Assembly (NCBI GenBank): GCA_009741485.1
Contig: CM019216.1
Location: 25,382,054-25,446,053, forward strand
DNA: 64,000 nucleotides
DNA from: Malurus cyaneus samueli
Lineage: Eukaryota; Chordata; Aves; Passeriformes; Maluridae
Direction of reading: 5' to 3'
The stretch's first letter is position 1, and the number at the start of each line of letters is the position of its first letter. Shown in pieces: positions 39,021-52,690 of the stretch. Below the pieces are notes generated by a model. It ran no database searches and was not told where the DNA came from. It saw only the letters and a program-made list of their open reading frames with translations. The translations under genes and the position numbers were made by a program.

Positions 39021-40319
39021 TAAAGAATTCAGCAGTCAAACTTTTATGGTAGTGTCAGTACTGGAAAAAACCTGAATCGACTCATTGATAATTTTTTGCA
39101 GGTCGCAATACTTTTGTAAGAAATATGTAATAGATTACTGGGAAAAATAATGAATAATAAATTAATTGCTTGTTGCCTAAAGGACAGCATTAGGCAAAAT
39201 GACAGAGTGAATTATCATAACAGGGTTTTTGGCCATAAAGTCTATTGCTACATCAATATAAGTTAATAAATAGGAGCATGAGATTGAGCTCTTGGCCACG
39301 ACCATCCATTTCTTAGTTAACATAATCTCGGTCATGGCTTTGCTTCAGGCCAAATAACACTTTTCCAGACAATGTGGAGACCCAGTTGAGGAAATAACAT
39401 ATGTAAACCCTCTGTTTCAAAGGCACATTTGCATGTATTAAACATAGGAAATCTAAAAAGTCTAATTCTTTATTCCCTGCAGAATTTAAATAATAACAGG
39501 GCTGTTACTTAGCAGCATTTCAGTTTATGTATCTTCCTTACCAATTAATAACTTCCACATAATTATTAAACAGTTTTCCTCCAAAATGAAAACTATCTTC
39601 CAGCAGAACCTGCAGAGCATCTTGTAGATGAGATGCAGCAGAAGTAACTGCGTGCTATTGTTAACAAGTAAGGATCAAACAGCCCTAATGGCCATAACAA
39701 AACATGAACTCATGACCCATGACTGAGGTTATGATAGATGCAAGAAGGCTAAGCTTAAGCAATGATATTTAATGAATTTTCTAATTGCTGGTATTGCCAG
39801 GTTTTATATGAAAAATATAGAAAATGATATATTTCTCTTAATTATTAATATAACATACTTTGAGTCTAAGACAATATTTTACCTGAAAATTGTCCACTTG
39901 GTGGATCTGTTATATTATAAAGAGATGCGTTTTAGCATGCATTTTAAACTATCTGTGTTACAGTTTCTCCGTGAAATGTAAGCATTTCATGCTTTAACAA
40001 ATGGTTTTCATTACACAGTGTGTATAACTTCTTTATGTGTATCTGCACACAATGTGATTTATGATCTTAATGGCATCTATTTTCATACTCTTCCGTCAGA
40101 AAATCAAATCAAATACTATCTGTTTATCTGTATCTGTTTTTCCTCATAAGCAATAATAATTGGAAGTTGTCATGCAGCTCTGGAAAATTTCAGGCTGTGC
40201 TGCTCTCACACGTGGCTGCAATTGGACCTCAGAATTTACATCTCTGTATTCCTATGCTTCCTGAGTTTTGAATGGGCAGGAGCAGTTTTCCTTTCTGTCA
40301 GCTTTCTGCATGCTAATCC
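39021..40319. other. AT-rich unique noncoding DNA
   Basis: No gene or repeat was identified between the CR1 tail and the LTR. Confidence 0.55.
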
Positions 40320-41625
40320 TTCTCAGAAGTGAGACCATGCTTTCTCTCTGCTCTTTCCCTTCAGACTAGCACCTGTGGTAGGAGGAGAACATGAGCTGTT
40401 GGCTATGCAGTGGCTGAAAAAACCCCAGTGTGAGGAGAACACACAGAGCCACTCCTCAGACACCAATAAGACAGGGTGGAAGCTGTGAGCAGCAGGTGTG
40501 GACTCATGTGAGATGTGCGGGAACCTACGAAAGGAGAAACAAGATGAAGGAAGTGAGGAGATGCAACAAAGAGAAATGTGAGGGAACATGGTCAGAAGCA
40601 CAAAAGAGAACACCAGAGGAAGATTGTGAAGAGGCAGAGTTTTGGAGAAAATGAAGGAGGAAACAGAGACCTGGTGGAAAGAACGCTGCTGGGCTCACAG
40701 CTGGGTGTGCAGTGTTGGAAGAAGTTCCATGCTATGAGGACAAGTTCTTGTGAGAAATGGTAGTCATGGATGACCCATGCCAAAGCAGGGACACCACTGA
40801 CAGGACTACAGCACATAAAGTAACCCACACCAGTACAGAGGAGCTGTAGAAAGCAAGGAACTCTAGAGGTGCATGGATGGCAAGGTTTTGGTAGTGAGGA
40901 GGGGCCACAGGGTGGATTCTGTGAGGCCCTGGAAGCTTCCCCCATGTCCAGCAGAGCCAATGGCAGCAGCTCCAAGGTGGACACTTCTTGGGCCACTTTA
41001 GTAGCACCTTTGGGCTAATGTATTTAAGATGGGGAAAAAGAACCCTGTGGCACAAACGGCAGTGAGGAAGAGGAGAGCACACGTGTGAAATCAAGGGTTC
41101 TGCAGACAGCAAGGCAAGTGAAGGAGGGGCACTATGTGCGTCAGACACTGGAGCAGGGATTACCTGGCAGCCCATGGTGAGGCAGACTGTCCCCTGCAGC
41201 TTCAGAGGAGGTCAACAGAGGGCTCCATGCCAAAGTGTGAAGATGATGGGTGTGAAGAATGCCAAAGATAATGTGTGATGATTTGTTCATAGCCTCCATT
41301 CCCCATCCCCCTGCACTTCTGTAGGGGGAGGGGTAGAGCACTTGTGAGTGAAGATGAGCTCAAATGAAGGAGAGGTGCAGGAAAGTGTGTTAAGATTATA
41401 GTTTAATTTCTCATTATCTTATTCTGATTTGATTTGTAACAAATGAAATTAATTTTTTCCCAAATCAAACCTATTTTTCCCATGAGAATAACTTGAGAAT
41501 GATCTTTCCCTGTCCTTATCTCAACTCATTATTTCTTTTATAATTTTTCCTTCCCTTTCCAGCTGATGAGGGAAGTGATAGAGGTTTGGTGGGCACCCAC
41601 TGTATGGCCAGGATCAATGCACCAC
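40320..41625 (+). mobile_element. Decayed ERVK-type LTR, about 1.3 kb
   Basis: The 3' half matches a common avian LTR group by eye. It shows 'cattccccatccccctgcac' at 41299, 'tagtttaatttctcattatc' at 41400, 'ttccctgtccttatctcaac' at 41505, 'cagctgatgagggaagtgat' at 41560 and the terminal 'ggtgggcacccact...ggccaggatcaa' ending near 41625. The 5' two-thirds are G- and A-rich with degenerate repeats of a 'cactggagcag...agcccatgg' unit. The family's AATAAA appears damaged (AACAAATGAAA near 41440). No TSD or clean 5' TG was found, so the left boundary is uncertain. Chance frames of up to 147 codons run across it on the minus strand. Confidence 0.75.
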
Positions 41626-42901
41626 TGGTGCAAAATAAGTAGGAAAGATTTACCAGAAGAAGGATACAACAAATCCAGACTCCAACTTCTTGTGCTGTCC
41701 ATCACCTCACCAAAGGTATTGAGGGGCTGAGCATAACACACTCTAAGAGATTCTTATCAATTTGGGAGAAACATAGTAAGCAAACATGTTGGGAAACAGA
41801 GAAGAATGCCACTTTTTATCATCCAGACTTGAGGAGGCAGAGATAACAAAAAAGGCCAGCTTTTTTTTTTTTTCTACAGAAGGTCTTCACCTGGCGTAAA
41901 GAACTACTAAAGATCAAGAACTTCGCTACACCCGTTCCTGCGTTATAGGGTTGTGGGATTTCAATTTAAAATGAGAAATACAGAACTAGATGCAGAATTT
42001 CTGGTTAGACTCTGAAAGAAGTCCAATGAGGCCTCAGATTTGCAAACTGTACATAAAGAGGTTCACAGGAAGAACATTAACAACTCTTTAAAATAGATCT
42101 ATTCAATATAATAACACTTAATGACTTTTTTCTTGGGAAGAAAAATACAAGCCAGAGACTGAATCTTCCTCATAATTTTCATCAACCTGCAGTAAACAAA
42201 GCTTGCAGCAATTGACTTATCAATTTTTTAATCACTGCGCTTTCTTCCAACATACCACTGTGAATGCAGTAAGATTTTTTCAGAGGTTTTGATAGCAACT
42301 TTTCATTCTTCAGAATAAGTTAGCAAAATGATGCATCTGACTTATTTTCTAATGAGCAATGAAGATTCTTTTTCTATTGAATTGTTTTTATTGAATGCAG
42401 GTTAAAAAGCCTTGTGCCTAACTGCCGGAGTTTAACTCAAAAATTTTTTAACCAGGAAGCTGCAAGTAGTTATTTATATTCAGAACCACTAGTAATAACA
42501 GTTTGAGAACCATTGTGAAATCCCAAGTTATTTGGTCAAAATAATTGACTTCTATAAAAAGAAATGCTTCTCAGAGTGTATCATTGATTTTAATGCCATA
42601 AAAGAAAATATGATGGAAAACAATAACATGAAATTGCAACAAAGACTTGTGAGTTCTGTCTCTTTTCTTTCCCATCAGCAACCAAATGAGGAAAAGAGCC
42701 TCAGACCTTAAAGCTACACATAATATTTAAAATTTAACCTTCTAATAGCTGAAATTGCTAAAGCTACTCCTGTTCATCCTAGAACAAAGAGGTAAATCTT
42801 GGAGAAGAATGAGAATGTATTTGGAATATATTTTCAAAAGTGAGATCATGCCATATTTAAAGTTTATTTTAAAGGCATTTCTGTACAACTTAGAGTATAA
42901 A

Positions 42902-42958
42902 TTAAAAAAAAAAACAAACAAAACAAAAACAAACAAAAAAAAAAAACAACAACAAATG
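42902..42958. repeat. A-rich tract with C interruptions (AAAC-like)
   Basis: AAAAC and AAAC units mixed with pure A runs form a 55-bp low-complexity tract. It inflates two overlapping chance frames (about 105 codons) on opposite strands. Confidence 0.85.
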
Positions 42959-45785
42959 GAGCTATCATTGCCTTCAATGAGATTTAAGGCAGATTTTCGA
43001 GGACACTTTCTAATTTCTGGGGCACTTATTTCTTGTAATGTCGAGATCATGGCATCCAAACTTTTGGAACATTTAATCTCATAAACTAGCTATCTGGGTC
43101 TTCTTAATCAATAGAAAAGAGAAGGCAGTTTCAGTCCAACAACTTATCTTTGATGAAAAATAAGTGGCATGTTTCTGTTTTTTACTTCAAAACCAGTGAG
43201 AGTCAGAACACAATTATATTAACTACCTTAAAAAAGCTAAGAGGCAATGATGACCTGCATAAGAATAATGTAAAATAAAATCTACATGCCAGGTTTTTAT
43301 TTCACATTCAGACTTGAATGTGTTTATAACAGCATTGACTATGGAGTAGAGGAGAAAATAACTTTTTAAAAATATCTTTTAAGAACACTGAAAGATTTTT
43401 ATGCAACATTGAGTAAGAGCAGATTTTTGAAATCAAAATATGTGTCTAATAATAGAGGGTTAAAATGTGTTATGACATTCATAATCTTTTCAATCCCACA
43501 AAAAATCTGCACTTACACATATATACACATGGAAATTTTACAGTTACTTCTGTTTTAACAGTGTCTCACACTTGTTTACTGGTATATTATCTTTGGTACT
43601 ATCAGGTCCTTCATTTAATTGAATCTGCCTTTTTATAAGATAAATTATATTCCATTAAACAATAATAGCATATAATCAATTTTCAATACTTTCAATAGAT
43701 TATTTTTTCCCAAATAATTTGCACTGATATATACTAGTTTTCCAATTTTACACACTGCTAAAACAAAACAGGGATATCAGAGGGGGATTTTTTTTTTGCC
43801 AGGACCTAAGCATTTGTGAGTTCTCTCAGAGCGAAGGTTCTCACTGCAGATTAATATTTTTCTAATATTGCTTGCCAGTGTTTCTTTCCAGTATATAATG
43901 TGGTTCTTCCCTAATAACATCCTAGGATTGTATCTTAAGTAGAGTGTTCCTCTTTACAGAACTATCATTTCAGATCAGAATTATGCAGGACTGTGGCTGT
44001 ATTGGAAATAAAGCCCTGAAGGGTTTGCTTTCTTCCTGGTCTCCCTAATGATTTTGCTTCTTATACTGATGGTGGTTCTTTTAGTCATGACCTTTAATAC
44101 CTTATACTTTCAGTATAATATAAGCCTAATACTACGTAAAATACTTACAGCCTTTAGTGGACCACAATGGTTTCTGAAGACCTGACATTTCTTTTTTCTT
44201 GCTAGTATAGATCACTGGTTTACTGCACAGAACTGTAAATTCTGTACTACCCTCCAACTAGAGTGAAAGAAGACTCAAACACAAACGTGATTCAAAGATT
44301 ACCATCACCTACTTTATATCAGACATCAAATCATGCCCCAGCCTCTCCCATTTGAAACCATTAAATAGCTAGTGGGATTTTCCGTAACAGTAGGAGCTTT
44401 AACCGCAGTGTCCTGGACAAATTCCAACACAAGTAATTACACTGTGCCAGTAAATCCCCCTGCATTTTATTTGGACACTGCATTTCTTTTTCCTCTTGTA
44501 AAACATTATGTGAGGTTTGCTGTGTATTGTTAAACAGGTGCTGAGTTTTATCTACAGTGTCTTCATTTCAAGGATGTGTGAAATGATTGCTATGAGATGC
44601 AGTGAGGGCTTTGCATATGAATCTGGAATGCAATTTGGTGCCCCCTATATTAAACATTATACGATGTAACCTTTTGATTATTTTATTTTTATATTTATGC
44701 AGATGAATGTTAAAGAAACAGATATATCTTAAACAACTGTAGAGTGTGCTGCACTGTTTTTCAGCAACCCTTTCACTACTTTCGAATTGCATTTTGCTGA
44801 CCATTTTCTTCCTCTGCATAGCTTTTCAATATATCAACAGCATCCCTGTTGAACAGTATAATAAAGAAATTGCCTGAATAATTTTACTTATAGAAGATGA
44901 GTGTTTACATGCTAAAGAAGCTAATATCTTACAGAGAAGTTCACTTCTTTCTCATTTCAGAGATTGGCACTCAGCTTTCTGCTTATTTTGAACTAGAGTA
45001 AGGACTTAATCTCCTCTCACTGTATCTCTTAAGCTGCTCAGTTTGCTCAGTTATTTAAGTTCTGGGTATTAGTTGTTCAATTCTCAGTTTAAATCTGCAC
45101 ACACCATCACGTCCCCCCTCCCCCGCAAAAAACTTTGAGGGGGTAAAATTCCAAGGTCTGCATACTTTTGGGACATTTTAGGGTTTTTTTTTTTTCTAAT
45201 TTTTCTGTAACTAGCTTTATTTCCCAATACTGGAATTATTTACCTTTGCTCGATATTTTCAAGTGGTTTGCAACTGCTCTGCAGTGTTAACAAAACAAAT
45301 TTGAAATTGGTCTAAGCTTTGTAGATGCAACAAATGAACTGTTAAAAATTTGTTACCAGTTAGTTACTGTTTACACAGTGCTCTGAATATATAAAATACT
45401 TCAGAAATTATAGGAATTATTACATAGGACACAGTTCACTTCAGAGTGAATAAATGCTTTTACTATGTGTCTTGTGGTCACAATCTTCTGTAGCAGCTTT
45501 ATCTCATTTTGCAAGAACATTTGTATGATTTACAGAACTGTCTTCTGAATGCATTTCACCATATCAAAAGTTTTCAATTCATATAATTCCAGTCACTTTG
45601 AAAGAGGTAATTCTAGGAAACCAATTGTATAGAAATTCATGTATTAATTTTACAATCCCAGAGAATTTTGGTGGAAGTCTTTCCAAATAAGGTGTAGATG
45701 CAAAGCATGACTAAATAATTTAATATCATAGTATGTCACATTCTTGGAAAATGGTAAAGAATTCCAGATCTCCTTAATGTCCTTC

Positions 45786-45818
45786 TTCTTTTTTTTTTTT
45801 TTTTTTTCTTTTTTTTTT
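45786..45818 (+). repeat. T-rich tract
   Basis: Two long T runs are separated by a single C, with a TTCTTCTT approach on the left. Confidence 0.85.
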
Positions 45819-46476
45819 AATTTCTGCGGTATCTTAATTCATTGATATTGTTCAAGAATATAACATCTGGAAAACAGACTATCTATATGTACAAGCAGTT
45901 ACATTTTAAAATATGAATTATACAAATAAGTGTTGGCTGCGAGGTGAATTAAAATTCACATTTGTCAAAATTCAATAGTTTTCTAACATGAATATGAGTT
46001 TTAAATCTCTTGAGCTGTCAGTTAAAACAATATGAAAACATAAACTTAATTTATGAAGTCACAGTGCATAAAGAATAAATAACTTGGCGAATTATTTATC
46101 AATCAAGGAAAAATACGTCAAGCATAAATAAAGGAAGCAGCTTTTTCTTATTTCTTCCATACAACATAAACCAAGTGTCCCCATTAATTAAGTCTATTGT
46201 TTGATCAATCTCCTCTTTCAAAAGCTTATATCTTCTCAATCAAGGTGGAATTAAAGACTTTCCAGCAAGTGAAATGCACTAAAAGGATTCATTCCACTTG
46301 TGATGAACTTTTTCAAAGTCAAGCAGAAAGTTTCCTATCATTTTGTCGCTGAGTATGGCTATGCTGCCCAACTTTTGTCACTTAGCAGAACTCTTCATGT
46401 ATATAAAAAACTTATCATTCACTTAGAAGACTTTCTACAAAACCTAGACAAAAATTAAAATGGAACACGAGTGACT

Positions 46477-46565
46477 CCGGTGTGGACCTGGATCCACAAG
46501 CCAGTTTGTGAGGTTAGAGAAGTGTAGCTCACAAATTTCAATGAGCTTATGCCAAGCTACACCGG
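46477..46565. repeat. Nested inverted repeats
   Basis: GTGTAGCT (46522-46529) pairs with AGCTACAC (46555-46562) around a 25-nt loop. CCGGTGT (46477-46483) pairs with ACACCGG (46559-46565), sharing the right arm. The two pairings are mutually exclusive in part. This CpG-containing patch is out of character with its AT-rich surroundings. It may be a fragment of an old repeat or a conserved element. I did not recognise it. Confidence 0.4.
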
Positions 46566-49279
46566 CTAGAAAGTTGAAAACCTAGGAATTTTGCCAATGA
46601 AGTTTGAAAGTGTTCCAAGTAAGCAAAAATTGCAGAGTAGAATATAAACAGTTATCTAAACACAACTGCAGATTTAACTAGCACTTCTCTGAAAGAACAA
46701 AGGAGCACTCAAATATAACTGCGGTACATTGTGTACATTTTGTGCTGTGTTTATTACTGTTGATATGCTCAGAGTGACTCTATATTTTGAATGTCTTATG
46801 CTTTGATCCTAATATCTGTTTCTATTGCATATTTAAATGATATAATTTCCTTAATGATTCTTTTTCTCTTTGTTCTTTTTTTTTTTTTTTTTTTTTCTAA
46901 ATCCTATTTTAAAATGTGTTTATGTATCTGGTAAAAAGTACCTGAAAATATGAGTAGATAAATCCTTTTGATGAGAAATAAACTTTTTCACCATTTAAAA
47001 CTCTCTTTAAAATAATTAGAAGTGTGGGGCATTAGCAGTGGAAAAATTATCATTTTATGTTACATTCTTTTCATCGTGTACATTAGATTAATTAATAAGA
47101 ATAAGTTAATTTAGTTTAAACATTTAGGAAATTACTTTTCTTACCTTGTAAGGCTAAATAGTTTAATGACATTGCTTTTGTATTTATTTTTTATCGTTAT
47201 TTTTATTAATAATTTTTTATATTTTTATTCTGTTATTAAAAAACATGATAATATCAGAAGAGATGTATTCTAGGACCAGTCTTAAAATTGAATGGTAAAT
47301 GTAAATAGCTTGATCCAGCATAGCTTAAGGTGAACTGTTAATATTACATTTATGTCATGCTATTGAACTGCATACAAGAAACTAAGAAATCAATTAATAT
47401 ATTTCTACACAAAACAACCTAGAAACACTTTGGCATAGTGTGAACATTAACAATTACAAAGATGAATATTGGACTGGCTTTTCAAATCACTGAACTCTGA
47501 TAAGTCTCTTTACAGAAAGAAAATGAAAGAGTGACAGAAGTTTGGAAAGATCCTTCAGGGGATTTCTGTATCAGAGGCACCCCATGCAGTAATGAATCAT
47601 AATGATAACATCATAAACAATAACATGCTGAAACTTTGGATGATTCACTGAGGCATTTGTTACAAATTTGAAAATTCATAACCATGGGATATAGACATAA
47701 ACATATCTATGTGCATACTCCTGTACAAAGAAAAAAAAGACTCCTTGGCAAAGCTGTTGAATTTTTTTATCATTATGTATATGGGAAACCAAATGGAAAA
47801 TATCTTCCTGTGGAAACACAAATGCTAATATTACCTCAGAGAGACCCTAGACCATTCTCCAAGTCTTATCAAGTACAAAAGGAATTTTACATAAAATAAC
47901 ATTTGTGATGCCAACAAATATTAAACTATGGTAAAGAGAGTCAGATTTTGATTTTAAGACATGTCATATGGCATGAACTGTAAGAAAACCATAAGTACAT
48001 GCCTTTTGTATACAACATTCTCAAAATTACCCTATTTCTTTTGTTATTGCCATTATGTATATCCAGTGATAAGATGCTTTCCTTAGAGACTGAATATTTG
48101 CATTTTTTACTGTTGAACTCAAAGTATATGTAGACTGTAGAAAAATACTCTACTGGAGGTGATAGTGCCTTGTAAACTCAAATTTCATAATGAGGACTAT
48201 GTGGAAGCATAGTTCTCAACTTGGTGTTGCACAATTATTATTCCACTGAAAGTCAAGAGATAAGAAATACATGAAATATTTTTAGTAGTTATATAATCAT
48301 GCTCAGTTAAACATTATACAAAATTTAGCAGCATTATTGAGTTTTTTGGTGCCGATTTGGATGACTACAAGCAAAAGCTTTGATTGGTAAGGTTATTATT
48401 ATAATCATTTATGAAAAATTACTTTTGGAAAAAACTTTTAGGTGGCTAGTTTTTCTGAGTATAGGCGTACTTTTGAAAAAACCTACAGTGGGATTGTTTG
48501 CTTAGGGATAGCTGATGTGGCCCTTGCTTCTGAAATCTGTTCAGCTTCAGAAATGCTCTTTTCAGTTAATTCTGATTTACTTTGAAACCACATTTACTTC
48601 TTTGAATTAGAATCCCCTGATGAAATCTCATGTGGTAGATATGAAGATTTATGGTAGTATATCACTAAAGTTATATTTTATATTTATAAATAATATAAGC
48701 AAAATTATTCAATTAGCTGCAATTCCGAGGTAGAGTAAAGATGCACTCTCAATATCCAGTTGCATAGCATTCAGGATGTTGAAATAGAAACTTTGCCAAT
48801 TAACCAAGTATTGCTGGTCTGACAAAAAAAAAAAAGAAAACAAATAAAAAAGAAAAACTCCAAAACCAAATGACCAACCCAACCCTGTTTTGATTTTCAG
48901 GGTGACTGAATAACAGCATGGTTGGCGCAATTAACAAGAGACAGGAAAAACATAATAGATTTCTGGTTGTTATTTTTTGCTAAATATCCCTCAAATTAAA
49001 GCAAACAGCTAAAAGGCTTTTCTGTTGTCATTACTGGTATTTTCTCAGCCCCACAACCATGTGGCTCTGTCACACAGTTGGGTAATAACAAGATAATGAG
49101 GAGGATAAGGTTCTTCAGAAATCCATGCCAGCATGTACTAAACTGAAGACCACACACTGTAATTGATAGTGTTCTGTGCCCTACCGTACATCAATTCCTT
49201 TTAATTGTTTTCCAGCATTGTCTTAGGAAAGTGGATATGATTACCTCAGTATATTCAGTGTTATAAACATATAAAACAG

Positions 49280-49632
49280 ACCTGGAAATGAAGTTGAGGT
49301 ATCATGTAATTGAATTCTGTGCCCTAGGACCAAATCAGCTGCAGAGAAGGTATTCCTAATTCATTTACTTTATCTGTTTTTAAAAAGATGTCAATTATAT
49401 GGATTCTAAAATCTCCTTGGACAATGTATTACAAAGCTTAATTACCCTTAGCAGTAGATAAAACCTTACCTTTATTTACATCTAACTTAAATATCCCTCC
49501 TTGCAAATTAAGCCCATTACTTTTGGGCCAGTGGAATAAAGAACAATTAATTGTCTTCCTTTTTTTCCAATAGTTCTTTATTTATGGGAAAGCTGTTACC
49601 TTGTCTCAAAGACTTTAAATTTTCCAGAACAT
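49280..49632 (-). mobile_element. Ancient CR1/L3-like LINE 3' region
   Basis: Read on the plus strand, this is the reverse complement of the 3' part of an old CR1/L3-group element. Landmarks in order: 'gaggtatcatgtaattgaat', 'tctgtgccctaggac', 'ctgtttttaaaaagatgtca', 'ctccttggacaatgtattac', 'gcttaattaccctta', 'aaatatccctccttgcaaat' and 'taagcccattac'. These resemble the L3/CR1-L3 consensus also found in mammals and reptiles, and differ from the younger avian CR1s elsewhere in the window. Divergence is high, consistent with an insertion predating birds. No open frame remains. Confidence 0.75.
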
Positions 49633-52439
49633 AGAAGTCATAGAAGAAAATAGAGCTATGGGGCAGGCACATTGAAAAGCAAATTGTTGACCAAGTGGTG
49701 AAAATATTTTGGACTAAGAAGCAAATTTTCTATGCACTCACTGTGTTTGGCTAAAGAGTTTCTTGGTATGAAGGGTTAGTAAGTCAAAAACAGTATATAC
49801 ACATATATATGTAAGGTCAGGTTCAGCTGCATTTTACTAAATTACTGAATGTGTTATAGAGAGTATATCTTCTGCAGAAATCTTCTATCAGACTGAGGTA
49901 ATTTGTGATGATGAAAGGATACACAGGTTGATTTTATTACAGTTCCATTATTAGTTGTATTTCATATGAGGGATACTAAGTCTATGAGTGCTAATGGAGA
50001 TACAGGTAAAAAGGAAGGATTTTGTTCCATTGCTCAGATGAGAATGATTCTTAAAACACAAATAGAAATAGGTTTGAATTTTCCTGTACTAAAATATATT
50101 ATCAGCAACACTGTGTTTTTAAAAGCATTTCATCTGAGTAAAAATAATCTCAGTTTACAAAGAATTTTTGCAAATGCCTAAGATATTTTTTTACAATAGA
50201 AGTTAAAAAAAAAAAAAACAACCCTAAACCTAACGTGGAAAAGCTTTTACTTGTTAACTGACTCTTCAGAAAGCAATTGTTTCAAAATGTTGTTTTATCT
50301 CAGTTCTGAAATCATGTGTATATGCAACAGATGGTTTACTCTCACTGTCGATATCTTCCTGAACAGAGGTAGAAACAAAATATTCCAGAAAAAGCTCTCA
50401 AAAATTATGTCATAAAAGCTGAGACAATAACCCAGATCTGAACAATAAGCAAACCAAACACATCTAAAGTAAAAGGGTCATTCTTTTTCGTTAATTTTAA
50501 TGAAAAATGTGTTTTAATCACCTGGCAGAACATATTTTGATGTGATTATCTTTTCTATTCTTAAAATTACAAAAAAACCCCAGGGACTGGGACACTCACC
50601 AGGTCATTAATATGAATCAAAAAACTTTTTTTTTCTCCTGAAGTCATGTTTTTACTTTGTAAATGTTGTCACTATCATATTAACTCTTTTTAACATGCTT
50701 TTTTTCTTTACTTGTTTTTATTAGTAGCCAGAATGACTGTAAAATCTTTTGTTTTTTTCTCACTGCTGCCTTCAAGACTTCACACAGAGTTGATCTTGCA
50801 AGTCTTACTCACTAAAATCAATTAATAGGTCCATTCCTTTAGTAATTCTTACTTTTGTTGATTTCTCACAACTGAACTTTGCAGTGTCATTACTGAAAAA
50901 AATGCGGAGAAAAACATCATGAGAAATGAAAAAAATGATGAGAAAAACTCTTTCATCTGATTGTATAGTGGAAAATTTAGCTTAAAGACAGTAAAAGATC
51001 AGCATGGTGTAAAATTCTTGGGCTTACTGTTGTGTGCAGTAGAAGGCATGATAGCTTCATTACAGGCAGTGCTTTTTGAATTGTCCTTTTCCAGTTTATT
51101 TTTCTTTTTGTCTGTCTGTTTAGTAGAACTTCAGTGCTTCCTAACATGTAAATTCATTGACTAGCTGTAGAAACAATAACTGTTTCTGTGGTAAAAATGA
51201 TGGATCTTCTAAGCAGTTGAACTTCTGCTAAGACACACAAGTTTCTCTTTGCCTAAATCACATCTGAGTTTGACCCCAAGACCCTTCATCCAGGAAAAAA
51301 TGCTTTCATTTGATCTGCAGGCTCTTACAACTCCCCATCCTAACAAAGAAGAGCTATGTGTGAGGTACATGTTAAGACATGAAACTGCAATTCAAAGGAA
51401 TTCTGAGTATGAATCCCATGGCACTGCGGCAGTACTAAAAGCCTCTGTTCTAGGAAAAGGGAAATGGTAGGATTTGAGACTTTCTTTAAAGCAAGATCTA
51501 AAGCAAAACATGTTGGCTTTTCTCAAGTGGCTTCAATCACCTATAGTTGGAGCAATTGATTGTTATAAAAAGTCAGCGAGGACAGGAAGTGGGGCCAGAG
51601 CACACTCCTCAGGGAAATACATACATGGTATTTGTATTCCTGGTCCCAATATTGAGTAAAAATAAAAAAAAAAAAAAAAAAAAAAACAAAACAACCCAAA
51701 AAACCCACATGGGATGTATTTATTTATTGTGCTGGTTGCAGGTTTAATGCATAAGTCAGTGAGCACGGCATATCAATGAAGGATAGAAATCATTAAAGGT
51801 GTGATTGTAATCAGACAGGAAACTGTGAAAACCCTACGTGTTTCAGTACTTCATACTGCCTCGCCTTCAAAGGCATCCTTATCAAGTTTTCTTCTCTTTG
51901 ATGAATCTAGCTGCTGAGCCTGTATTTTTTACTTGGAATTTCAGCACTGTTAGTTTTCATTCATTAGCTGCACAAGGCTGGCACCTGAATGAAAGATGTG
52001 TTAAACATGTACCAACTTCCTCTTCATATATCTTGGTCTGGAGCACTGTCCTTATGAAGAAATGTGTCTTGTCACCTAAATTGTGATCAATTGCAAAAAG
52101 CCTTTGTCTTGTCATTTAGTACAGGAAATAGTTGATATGTTCTAGTCTTCAAACATAACATAATTATTAAACCAGAACTGGTGGGAAGCAAGCAAATGCA
52201 GGACTAGGGAATATCATGTAAAAACAATTTACGTTTTCACGGTGATTTTCATAGCCTCTAAGTTATTTCTAACTTCTAGTCACCCATGGGTTTATCAGAA
52301 CCAGGGCAAAGGTATATGGACCATGAAGTTTGGAAAGTTTAAGAGTCAGGCACACCAAGTGTTTTTTTTTTAATAATCATTTATGAAAAAATACTTTTGG
52401 AATGTATTGGAATGGAATGTAATTCCACTGTAATGCAAT
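49633..52439. other. AT-rich unique noncoding DNA
   Basis: No gene was found. It contains A23 at 51664-51686 followed by an AC-rich tail. A short GGAAT/ATGCAATGC-like patch at 52400-52443 abuts the LTR region. A 28-bp near-match to 48396-48424 lies at 52371-52399. Confidence 0.55.
51664..51710 (+). repeat. A23 tract with AC-rich tail
   Basis: A pure A run is followed by AACAAAACAACCCAAAAAACCC-type sequence. No retrocopied body was recognised upstream. Confidence 0.9.
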
Positions 52440-52690
52440 GCAATCCCATGGTTGGGTCCCTCAGATGAACCGAGGCAAAAGGGACACGAGTTACACAACA
52501 CAGATGCTGCTTGCAGAGGGCTGTGAAACTGTGTCATGGCGCTTGCCTGGATGGGAAATATCCATGGTAAATGTTGGACAGCTGAGTGCAGATGTAATTA
52601 CAGTTCTCCTTTTGGAGCTGCATCGGGTGCAGGTGTCCTAATGCTGGCTATGGGGGCCATGGGGACTCTGTGAGGGAAGGCCGGGGCTGC

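Larger units (their letters stand above)
41626..49279. other. AT-rich unique noncoding DNA with simple tracts
   Basis: No gene was found. Tracts include A-rich with C at 42902-42958, T-rich at 45786-45818, T21 at 46876-46896 and A-rich at 48824-48856. Stretches at about 46020-46215 and 47030-47180 are rich in TTAATTAA-, AATAAA- and CAAAG-like words and could be conserved noncoding elements. A nested inverted repeat lies at 46477-46565. The open frames are under about 110 codons, the longest pair crossing the A-rich tract. Confidence 0.6.

Noticed and set aside
40592..41175. Minus-strand frames of 134 and 147 codons
   Set aside because: They overlap the decayed LTR, occur in two frames at once and have no recognisable domain.
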